DNA of 26,793 bases from positions 1 through 26,793 of the forward strand of contig JBGSKV010000018.1 in assembly GCA_041740975.1 (NCBI GenBank), given 5' to 3'. Source of the stretch: JBGSKV01 sp041740975. Lineage in GTDB: Bacteria; Bdellovibrionota_B; Oligoflexia; Oligoflexales; JALZUQ01. A model generated the notes under the pieces. That model was not told where the DNA came from and ran no database searches. It worked only from the letters and a program-made list of their open reading frames with translations. Shown piece by piece: positions 6,398 to 12,557 of this stretch. Numbering within the stretch: the stretch's first letter is position 1; every line of letters starts with the position of its first letter. The translations under genes were made by a program, and so were the position numbers.

Positions 6398-9054
6398 ATT
6401 GGCGAGAATACGAACGGATATTCTGCCGTTGCGGCTTGGCCACCACGCGGTTTCGGAAAGTTCCATCTTTGTATTTTGCCGGTTACACATGAGCCCATTC
6501 GCATATCACTGATCGTCGCCGCTACGATGTTTACTGACGTCACTCGCCCATCCAAACCAATCACAAAATTAACACCAATTTTGCCGCGAGCATTGGGCGA
6601 TCGTTGCAGAAGTTGTTCGTAGCAGTGACGGATCTGATTTAGGTTTGCACGAATCACTTGCATAACTTCTTGTGAAGTGAGGCCACCACTGACTCTCGGG
6701 TCGCCCTCGGGAATCGAAATATTTCTGCCCGGACGATGCCAATTATTGTAGGTCCCTCCATGAAACGGAGTTAATACAGCCGGGCGAGGTGACTTTGCTT
6801 TCGCGATGAGTTTCAAGAAGTCTTTGCGATGACCAAAACGATCGCTGCCGATTGCAGAATTTGCCCATGACTCGACGCTACCGTAAGTTGCCTCACCCTT
6901 GTATTTTGAATTTTTCAAAAGCATGCCAAAGGCTGCGACTGATCCCGCCCAGCGCAAACTGTTCGGCGCTGAGTTAAAGGCAACGCCCGAGTCATGAACC
7001 GTGTGTTCTTGTAGTTGGCTCGCGCCACCGAGTGGTTTTTTGTAACGAAGTTTTACAGTCAAAATTTCTGGATTCGTTGGTTTCGTCGAATACTTCAAGG
7101 CTACACCATGACTGGCATAACCAACCGGTACGACTTCATATAATGCTGTTACGCTATGGCCAGCTCCAATTTCGCCCGCGTCCTTGGTATCGTCGGCAAA
7201 ATCTTGATGCGCAAGTTTGCGATTTTCATAACCGATCAACCGGAAACTCTCGACGTACTTTGGATTGAACTCGACTTGAATCTTTGTATCCTTCGCTACC
7301 GTGATGAGCGTACCGGTCAGTTGTTGCGAGAAGACTTTTTGCGCTTCACTGTAATCATCGACGTAGGCGTAGTTTCCATCACCCTTATCTGCCAATAGCT
7401 CCAAAGTCGAGTCTTTGTAATTTCCCATACCAAAACCAAGTACGGACAGCTGAATTCCTGTTCGGGCTTTTCCTTCGATCAAACTGTGAAGCTCCGTTCG
7501 TGAAGTGACACCCACATTAAAGTCGCCGTCAGAAGCAATGATCACTCGATTCACACCGTTTTTAATCATGTGAGCCTGCGTCTTTTGGTAAGCTAAATCA
7601 AGGCCAGCGCTGCCGTTCGTCGATCCGCCTGCTGACATTGACTCCACCGCGTCCATGATTTTTTTGTATTGATTGCCTGGGGTCGGTTCCAAATGTACAC
7701 CAGAGTTTCCAGCATAAGTCACAATCGTAACCGTGTCATTGGCAGTCAACTGCTCTGCCAGAAGTTTAAACGCACGCTTTAAAAGTGGAAGTTTGTTTTC
7801 CTCGTCCATTGAACCCGAGACATCAATCAAAAAGGTGAGGTTCAAGCGTGGTCGTGCTGAGGACGCGTAATCTTTTGCCTTAATGCCAATTCCAACCAAT
7901 CGATTGGATGATTTCCATGGCGAGGCCGAAACCGCGAGATCAACGGCGAAAGCTTTATCGCCGACTGGATTTTTATAATCGTAATCAAAATAGTTGATCA
8001 TCTCTTCGATGCGAACCGCATCCGCAGGTGGCATTTGTCCGTTGTTGAGAAATCGACGAACATTCGAGTAAGAAGCCGTGTCGACGTCAATGGCAAAAGT
8101 TGAAAGCGAGTCTTTAGCAGTGCTTACAAAGTCGTTTTCTGGCACAAACTCGTAGCTTTCTACTGAAGGAGGAGTGTATTGATTATATCCACTGCTTTTT
8201 CCAATCCTTCCGATACCTGATCCTCCAAATCCACCGGTGCCGCCATCACCGCTGAGCAACCCGCCGGATCCCGCTCCACCAAATCCATAATTTTTCTTTC
8301 CAGATCCAGAACCACCACCAGCCCCTCCCGCTGAATCGCGAAAGGTCGTACGAATAGCTCCCGAACTATCTTTATCAAGAACTTTGCCGACGCCGATTCC
8401 CAGCTTCGACAAATTAACTCCAGACATTTTATTATTTTGAACACCATTTGGTCCTGGAGTTTTTGGACCCGCTAACTTCATGTCCGGACTTCTTTGCTGT
8501 CCGCGATGATCAGCTATGTCGTACAAGCCATCATTTGCCACGTGAGTTGTTTGTTGCGGTGCGGATTGGCCGCTAGAACCCAATGCAGACTTCGAAGGTT
8601 CGGTGTTTCGAGCAATATTGATTTGTTTCAGGGGCTCGCGATTGATCTGCGTCTGTTGTTTTGCAGTTAACTTTTCAGAAGGTTTTTTATCAATGCTACG
8701 AGATGCAGTTTGCATGGATTGATCATCGCGGCTATTGCGACCGAAGGTAACGACAAGAATGATAGCTAGCATCATCAAAGACGCTCCCACCATAAAGGGT
8801 GGGCGTTGATAGAATTTCGACGCGACGGCCGGCGCCGAGGCCATGATTCTGTTTTGACGGACAGCCTTTAACTTCGGCATAGGTTCGGTCTTGAACTCCT
8901 GGATCAGGGCCGTACCCAGCGCACGAATTTCATCAACTTGCTCCGTAAGTTCAGGATGCCTTCCCAGGTAATCTTTGGCCTTCTTGTGATCTTCTTTAGA
9001 AAGTTCTCCGAGGGCATATGCTGTGAATTTTGGATGATTCTTATCGAATTTCAT
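6394..9054 (-). CDS. anti-sigma-like / vWA (YfbK-type) / AgmX-PglI fusion membrane protein
   Basis: This encodes 886 residues. Residues 1-65 resemble the small helical N-terminus of anti-sigma factors (ALGELSKEDHKKAKDYL) but lack a zinc-binding HxxxCxxC. A transmembrane segment lies at about 87-104. A Gln/Ser/Pro-rich linker follows, with a Gly-rich stretch at about 242-283. Residues 300-375 match the YfbK N-terminal region (TFAIDVDTASYSNVRRFL). The vWA domain (about 404-580) has an intact MIDAS (DVSGS at 411-415, Thr479, Asp509), followed by the DUF3520-type region to about 760. Residues 790-886 match the AgmX/PglI C-terminal domain (IRHCYEQLL, WNFPKPRGG, YPFVFSP) with Cys811 and Cys856, possibly a disulfide. 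The start overlaps the sigma gene stop (ATGA), implying translational coupling. The protein probably senses envelope state and restrains the sigma factor. Confidence 0.85.
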   Translation of the reverse strand: MKFDKNHPKFTAYALGELSKEDHKKAKDYLGRHPELTEQVDEIRALGTALIQEFKTEPMPKLKAVRQNRIMASAPAVASKFYQRPPFMVGASLMMLAIILVVTFGRNSRDDQSMQTASRSIDKKPSEKLTAKQQTQINREPLKQINIARNTEPSKSALGSSGQSAPQQTTHVANDGLYDIADHRGQQRSPDMKLAGPKTPGPNGVQNNKMSGVNLSKLGIGVGKVLDKDSSGAIRTTFRDSAGGAGGGSGSGKKNYGFGGAGSGGLLSGDGGTGGFGGSGIGRIGKSSGYNQYTPPSVESYEFVPENDFVSTAKDSLSTFAIDVDTASYSNVRRFLNNGQMPPADAVRIEEMINYFDYDYKNPVGDKAFAVDLAVSASPWKSSNRLVGIGIKAKDYASSARPRLNLTFLIDVSGSMDEENKLPLLKRAFKLLAEQLTANDTVTIVTYAGNSGVHLEPTPGNQYKKIMDAVESMSAGGSTNGSAGLDLAYQKTQAHMIKNGVNRVIIASDGDFNVGVTSRTELHSLIEGKARTGIQLSVLGFGMGNYKDSTLELLADKGDGNYAYVDDYSEAQKVFSQQLTGTLITVAKDTKIQVEFNPKYVESFRLIGYENRKLAHQDFADDTKDAGEIGAGHSVTALYEVVPVGYASHGVALKYSTKPTNPEILTVKLRYKKPLGGASQLQEHTVHDSGVAFNSAPNSLRWAGSVAAFGMLLKNSKYKGEATYGSVESWANSAIGSDRFGHRKDFLKLIAKAKSPRPAVLTPFHGGTYNNWHRPGRNISIPEGDPRVSGGLTSQEVMQVIRANLNQIRHCYEQLLQRSPNARGKIGVNFVIGLDGRVTSVNIVAATISDMRMGSCVTGKIQRWNFPKPRGGQAATAEYPFVFSPI

Positions 9055-9587
9055 AAAACGCTCCTAGACTGAGTTGTTTCCAACTTTTTTTCTTCTAAGG
9101 TCTGCTTGAGTTTCTGCATGGCTTTATGAACGGTATTTCCGACATTGTTGACGGACATTCCGGTGATTTGTGCGATTTCGTTGTAGCTAAAACCGTTTTG
9201 AAATTTAAGTCGCACCACTTCTTTTTGCTTATCTGTCAGTGTGTTCAGTGCCTGTTGAATTTCAGATTGGGTTTCTTTATCTTCAACGATTCGCATGCCT
9301 CCCGACGTCTGCGGCTCCCCTTGCGCCTGTTGCTCAGCTGTAAACCTTGCCATGTGCTGTTCCTTTCTCTTTCGATCAATGATCAGGTTGTGACAAACTT
9401 TGAATAACCATGCTCTAAGGTGCGAATTTAAATCCGCGGGGGGTTGCTTCCATAACTTCAAAAAAACGTCTTGAACGATATCTTGTGCGGCTTCGCCATT
9501 ATTAAGAAGACGTTCCGCATAGCGCAGAAGTTCTCCTTCATGGAGTTCTAGGGACTGTTTCAAAATGGATTGGGTATCCTGAGCCAA
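9051..9587 (-). CDS. ECF-type RNA polymerase sigma factor
   Basis: This encodes 178 residues from a TTG at 9585-9587, with AAGAGGA six bases upstream. Region 2 spans about 15-78 (AAQDIVQDVFLKLW, LRAWLFKVCHNLIIDRKRK) and region 4 about 113-163 (LTDKQKEVVRLKFQNGFSYNEIAQITGMSVNNVGNTVHKA, with its helix-turn-helix). The short linker and absence of regions 1 and 3 identify an ECF sigma factor. It directs RNA polymerase to a dedicated promoter set. The stop codon overlaps the start of the vWA fusion gene by four bases, the usual layout for a sigma/anti-sigma pair. A matching ECF-type promoter lies just upstream, suggesting autoregulation. Confidence 0.93.
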   Translation of the reverse strand: MAQDTQSILKQSLELHEGELLRYAERLLNNGEAAQDIVQDVFLKLWKQPPADLNSHLRAWLFKVCHNLIIDRKRKEQHMARFTAEQQAQGEPQTSGGMRIVEDKETQSEIQQALNTLTDKQKEVVRLKFQNGFSYNEIAQITGMSVNNVGNTVHKAMQKLKQTLEEKKLETTQSRSVL

Positions 9588-9615
9588 GTGCCGTCCTCTT
9601 ATCTCTAGAACGTAT

Positions 9616-9642
9616 GACGAGATTTTTTATTAGCTGGTTCTT
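9616..9642 (-). promoter_or_regulatory. candidate ECF promoter of the sigma/vWA operon
   Basis: On the minus strand AAGAACC (9636-9642) is followed by 16 bases and CGTC (9616-9619). An AAC-containing -35 and a CGTC -10 at this distance are typical of ECF sigma promoters. A start roughly 20-25 bases before the TTG leaves room for the ribosome binding site. The position supports self-activation by the adjacent sigma factor. Confidence 0.5.
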
Positions 9643-9743
9643 AAAAAAAGTTTAAGCCCCTGAAATCTCTAGATAAGATCTGTCGGTTGTTTTGAAGAAG
9701 GCTAAAGTAGCTTGGGGAGATTGATCATATTTATTGGAGGGAT

Positions 9744-9777
9744 AGACTGGAAGAAGGGGCAATTGACCCCCCAGTCT
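9744..9777 (-). other. two-tier hairpin downstream of the holin-4-type gene
   Basis: AGACTGG (9744-9750) pairs with CCAGTCT (9771-9777), and inside it GGGG (9756-9759) pairs with CCCC (9767-9770), leaving a one-sided 5-base bulge. No T-run follows on either strand. It sits in the 3' region of the minus-strand membrane-protein gene and about 100 bases before the sigma promoter. It may end or protect the upstream transcript. Confidence 0.4.
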
Positions 9778-9805
9778 TAGCGGAGGGTCATTTTTGGCGT
9801 TGAGC

Positions 9806-10162
9806 CTAAATTTGAGTGGTCGTTGGCAATAGAATGTAGCGTACGAGCCATCCTAAAATCATAAGTACAAACGAACCAATCAATGCTGGTGTAAAGCCAT
9901 TGATGGTAAAGCCTGGAACTAAACCTGCGCCAAGCTTCAGAACTAGCGCATTGAGTACAAACAAAAATAGCCCAAATGTCACGATCGTCAGCGGAAAAGT
10001 CAAAATCGCCAAAACTGGCCAAACGGTAATATTCAAGAGCCCCACAACCACGGCAGCTACCATTGCCGAACCAAAATTAGTGATGACAAATCCAGGGACC
10101 AATCGCGCCGTTGCCAGGATACATAAAGACGCCAATAACCAGTGCACCAAATAATAAAGCAT
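9806..10162 (-). CDS. holin-4 superfamily (YvlD-type) membrane protein
   Basis: This encodes 118 residues from the second of two tandem ATG codons (10160-10162). GAGG lies two bases from the first ATG (10163-10165) but five from the second, so the second is favoured; the first would add one Met. Four hydrophobic segments cover nearly the whole protein, with the family's repeated LVPGF motif (ARLVPGFVITNF and AGLVPGFTINGF) and LNITVWPVLAILTFPLTIVTFGLFLFVLNALVL. These are marks of the Phage_holin_4_2 family. Chromosomal members such as Bacillus YvlD are small envelope proteins linked to cell-envelope stress; no phage genes are near. Upstream is a 312-base gap holding a palindrome. Confidence 0.85.
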   Translation of the reverse strand: MLYYLVHWLLASLCILATARLVPGFVITNFGSAMVAAVVVGLLNITVWPVLAILTFPLTIVTFGLFLFVLNALVLKLGAGLVPGFTINGFTPALIGSFVLMILGWLVRYILLPTTTQI

Positions 10163-10228
10163 CATTTCCTCACTTTCATTTTTCCTATTTCTTCCATTTC
10201 AGCCCCCAAACGGGGCGCTGAACATAGC

Positions 10229-10244
10229 CTAAGCCAAGGCTTAG
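10229..10244. promoter_or_regulatory. palindromic operator-like site in the 10166-10477 intergenic region
   Basis: CTAAGCC-AA-GGCTTAG is a 7-bp inverted repeat with a 2-base centre, about 67 bases upstream of the holin-4-type start. Its size suits a dimeric repressor or activator site. The same 312-base gap also holds a GC-rich imperfect hairpin (10201-10219), a small inverted repeat AATGCA/TGCATT (10322-10339) and a candidate ECF-like promoter (10379-10406). I see no gene in it. Confidence 0.35.
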
Positions 10245-10378
10245 ATCAGCAAAATAAGTGTACGAAATTACCTACACCTCTTTCGCATGCGGTCAAACGC
10301 ACCATACAGGGACGCCTCTGAAATGCAATAGAATGCATTAAAAAGCACCGATACCTGGCCCAGATCATGCACTTACCA

Positions 10379-10406
10379 AAGAACGGTCACCGTGGATGAT
10401 GGCGTA
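10379..10406 (+). promoter_or_regulatory. possible ECF-like promoter of the YqjD/YqjE-like operon
   Basis: AAGAACG (10379-10385) and CGTA (10403-10406) are separated by 17 bases. This resembles the AAGAACC-N16-CGTC element ahead of the sigma gene but is one base longer and has one -10 difference. It lies about 70 bases before the YqjD-like start. Weak evidence. Confidence 0.25.
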
Positions 10407-10477
10407 TAGAATCAGCCCTCGCAGACCAATACAGATGGCAAAAATAGTAACAGTAACGCAAGACGAGGAGTGTCGAA

Positions 10478-10774
10478 ATGGAAAATGCCAAAACACAAGC
10501 TATGAGAACTGCAAATTCTACCAAAAAACCACTTACGGATGTACGAGAAGGAGTGGATTCGTATTTGGCTAAAGCCGAAGAGACTTTTGAGAACGCAACC
10601 CAGCAAGTCACCACCCAATATGAACGAGCAAAAGATTACGTCAAAGAAACAGACTTCAGAGCGATGTTTGCAGACGTCAAGGGCGTTGTCGTCAAACATC
10701 CCGTTATTTCTGCTGTGACTGGTATCGGCATTGGCTATATCATCGGCAAGTTGTTGACTCGTAGCAGAGACTAA
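10478..10774 (+). CDS. YqjD/ElaB-like (DUF883-type) membrane-anchored protein
   Basis: This encodes 98 residues. GAGGAG (10465-10470) is seven bases before the ATG. The first 75 residues are a charged amphipathic helix likely to form a coiled coil (VDSYLAKAEETFENATQQVTTQYERAKDYVKE). The end is one hydrophobic segment (HPVISAVTGIGIGYIIGKLL) followed by TRSRD. This design, including the H-P before a Gly-zipper-like helix, is that of the DUF883 family (E. coli YqjD, ElaB), which are stationary-phase inner-membrane proteins reported to bind ribosomes. A YqjE-like gene follows after 31 bases. Similarity is by architecture; sequence identity could not be measured. Confidence 0.65.
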   Translation: MENAKTQAMRTANSTKKPLTDVREGVDSYLAKAEETFENATQQVTTQYERAKDYVKETDFRAMFADVKGVVVKHPVISAVTGIGIGYIIGKLLTRSRD

Positions 10775-10805
10775 CTAAGGTATTATTTTTCTCAGGAGCT
10801 CGGCC

Positions 10806-11225
10806 ATGTATGAATTAGCAAAAATGCGTTCCCCACTCAGCGTGACGGAAACTGCCGGTGACGTAGTACGAAAATACTGGCGCCTGCTAACCCTACATGG
10901 CCATTTCCTCGAAACCAATGTAAATGAATCCTACGATTTGTTTCGCCGTACGATCATTTGCTTATTCATCGCCATACCAGCTTTGGCATCCGGTATAACG
11001 GTGCTAGTCGCCAGTGTTTGCGCCCAAATCTTGTCATCCGTTTCGGCGATCATTGTTCCAGATTTACTTCTTTTTGTACTCTACGGCTCTTCAGCCGTAT
11101 TACTTGTAGGGTCCGGATTTTTACTTTTTTATGTCCGCGATAACCTGAATCACATTGGGCAAAGTGTCAAAGATACACTTGGCGACATTAGTAAAGACTT
11201 CGAAAGAGTCAACGACTTAGTTTAA
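10806..11225 (+). CDS. YqjE-like (holin-3_6-type) two-TM membrane protein
   Basis: This encodes 139 residues. AGGAG (10794-10798) is seven bases before the ATG. A 50-residue N-terminal soluble part is followed by two long hydrophobic segments (about 53-76 and 82-107) and a charged C-terminal helix. The topology and its place directly after a DUF883-type gene match the E. coli yqjD-yqjE pair. Several acidic and basic residues before the first segment (VRKYWRLLTLHGHFLETNVNESYDLFRRT) suggest an interfacial helix. The assignment rests on topology and context. Confidence 0.55.
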   Translation: MYELAKMRSPLSVTETAGDVVRKYWRLLTLHGHFLETNVNESYDLFRRTIICLFIAIPALASGITVLVASVCAQILSSVSAIIVPDLLLFVLYGSSAVLLVGSGFLLFYVRDNLNHIGQSVKDTLGDISKDFERVNDLV

Positions 11226-11248
11226 CTCTACCAGGAGGTTATTTTATA

Positions 11249-11767
11249 ATGGATACGGAAAAAAAAGACGCAGTATTAGATCAAGCGCGATATGACTTGG
11301 CTTTTTCAATTAGAAAACTAGGAACCGCCACACAACATAAAGTCGAAGATTTCCAAGCTGCCGTTCAACCGGTTAAAGATGCCGTCAATATGAAAGAGCA
11401 TTTTAAGAATCACTTTTGGAAAACTGGCCTAGTTTGTGTAGGTTTTGGACTTTTTATCGCGAGAAAAAAAACGGCGCCTGTCCGTTTATCTCAGCAGCAG
11501 GTTAATTATATCCTGTCTGAACTCCAAAAAACCATGAAGTCAAATGTAAAGGGACTGAATGTGGACGAGAAGAAAGGTGGGGGACTCTCTAAGATTGGAC
11601 ACCTTATTTCTACATCTGACCTCATTCTTCCTGTTGGTCTAGCCATTGCAAAAGGCCTTTACGAGAAGTTCGCTCAGTCTCGCGAGACTAAATCCGAAGA
11701 CGATGTCCATCCAATCGCAATCAATCATCATATTCCATCCACAATTCGTTCAAAGTCAACTCACTAA
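11249..11767 (+). CDS. third protein of the YqjD/YqjE-like operon, unknown
   Basis: This encodes 172 residues. A full AGGAGGT (11233-11239) lies nine bases before the ATG. The N-terminal 50 residues are a charged helix (DLAFSIRKLGTATQHKVEDFQAAVQPVKDAV). A short hydrophobic segment at about 58-72 (WKTGLVCVGFGLFIA) ends in RKKT. The C-terminal half has a second weakly hydrophobic stretch (DLILPVGLAIAKGLYEKF). It starts 23 bases after the YqjE-like gene and is likely co-transcribed. The position corresponds to yqjK in enterobacteria but I see no sequence likeness. No family recognised. Confidence 0.7.
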   Translation: MDTEKKDAVLDQARYDLAFSIRKLGTATQHKVEDFQAAVQPVKDAVNMKEHFKNHFWKTGLVCVGFGLFIARKKTAPVRLSQQQVNYILSELQKTMKSNVKGLNVDEKKGGGLSKIGHLISTSDLILPVGLAIAKGLYEKFAQSRETKSEDDVHPIAINHHIPSTIRSKSTH

Positions 11768-11833
11768 ACACATGTAGAAATTTATGAGCCAAAATCCTAA
11801 TGTATACCCAATGGGACATCAAGGAGCAGGGTC

Positions 11834-12328
11834 ATGAAATCACTTGTTTTGTTACGTCATGCCAAATCAAGTTGGAAAAATCCTGACATGGACGATTTCG
11901 ATCGTACGTTGAATGATCGTGGTACCTATGATGCTCCGCGTATGGCCGAGTTGATGCAGGCAGAGAAACTAAAGGTGGATTTGATTCTATGCTCCTCCGC
12001 TGTTCGCACTCGGCAAACCCTTGCCCTCATACTTTTAAATTATCCTTTTGATGGTGACGTTTACTTCAGTAAAGAACTTTATCATTCTTCGAAAGAGACT
12101 ATTCAGTCTCATCTGGCAAAATTTGCTGGCAAAAAAAAGCATGTCATGATTGTTGGCCACAATCCAGGCCTAGAAGATTTTTTAAGCGCCCTGATCGACA
12201 GCCACATAGAAATGCCAACCTGCGCATTGGCCCATCTTGCCAAAGCGGATGGTTCTGATTTTGAATTGAGCTCAGGTGGTCGCAATTCTTTGAAGTTGCT
12301 GAATTTTTGGAAACCAAAAGAAATATAA
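11834..12328 (+). CDS. sixA: SixA-type histidine phosphatase
   Basis: This encodes 164 residues. AAGGAG (11821-11826) is seven bases before the ATG. It belongs to the histidine phosphatase (phosphoglycerate mutase-like) superfamily, short SixA branch. The catalytic LLRHAKSSW holds Arg8 and His9 (His9 forms the phosphohistidine), SSAVRTRQT gives Arg58, and IVGHNPGLEDF gives the second His109. Length matches the family. SixA removes phosphate from phosphohistidine in HPt domains or the nitrogen PTS protein NPr in E. coli; the target here is unknown. It stands alone after the YqjDE-like operon and faces the minus-strand tRNA gene. Confidence 0.88.
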   Translation: MKSLVLLRHAKSSWKNPDMDDFDRTLNDRGTYDAPRMAELMQAEKLKVDLILCSSAVRTRQTLALILLNYPFDGDVYFSKELYHSSKETIQSHLAKFAGKKKHVMIVGHNPGLEDFLSALIDSHIEMPTCALAHLAKADGSDFELSSGGRNSLKLLNFWKPKEI

Positions 12329-12380
12329 ATAGAGAAGTCATCGAGACGTACTGCCAGGCGTTCATGGGAAACTGGAAGAG

Positions 12381-12457
12381 TGGTGGGGCTTGCAGAACTC
12401 GAATCTGCGACCTCTACGATGTCAACGTAGCGCTCTAACCAACTGAGCTAAAACCCC
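12381..12457 (-). tRNA. tRNA-Val (anticodon GAC), CCA encoded
   Basis: The 77-base cloverleaf is read on the minus strand. The acceptor is GGGGTTT pairing with AAGCCCC (one G-T pair), with discriminator A and an encoded CCA. The D stem is GCTC/GAGC. The anticodon stem CTACG/CGTAG has loop TTGACAT, giving GAC for valine GUC/GUU codons. The variable loop is AGGTC, and the T stem GCAGA/TCTGC has loop TTCGAGT. It lies 100 bases past the fusA stop on the same strand, so it could be read from the fusA transcript or from its own promoter. Confidence 0.96.
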
Positions 12458-12475
12458 GTAAGAGGTCCCAAAACT

Positions 12476-12481
12476 ATCATA
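12476..12481 (-). promoter_or_regulatory. possible -10 element for tRNA-Val
   Basis: TATGAT on the minus strand ends 18 bases before the tRNA 5' end, matching consensus at 5 of 6. The best -35-like bases upstream (GCGGTT or TTGGCC) are poor or wrongly spaced, so the assignment is weak. Confidence 0.3.
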
Positions 12482-12557
12482 AAGCAGTGGAAGCGGCCAA
12501 CCGCATTCAGATTTTGGATTTAAAATTGTTTAAGATATAGGCTCAGATATCAGTTAC

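Noticed and set aside
9806..10162. Prophage remnant suggested by the holin-type protein
   Set aside because: Chromosomal YvlD-type membrane proteins belong to the same family, and no other phage gene or attachment repeat is nearby.
11245..11250. TATAAT overlapping the start codon of the 11249 gene
   Set aside because: That gene has a full AGGAGGT ribosome binding site at normal distance, and the hexamer overlaps the ATG itself, so it cannot be its leaderless promoter.
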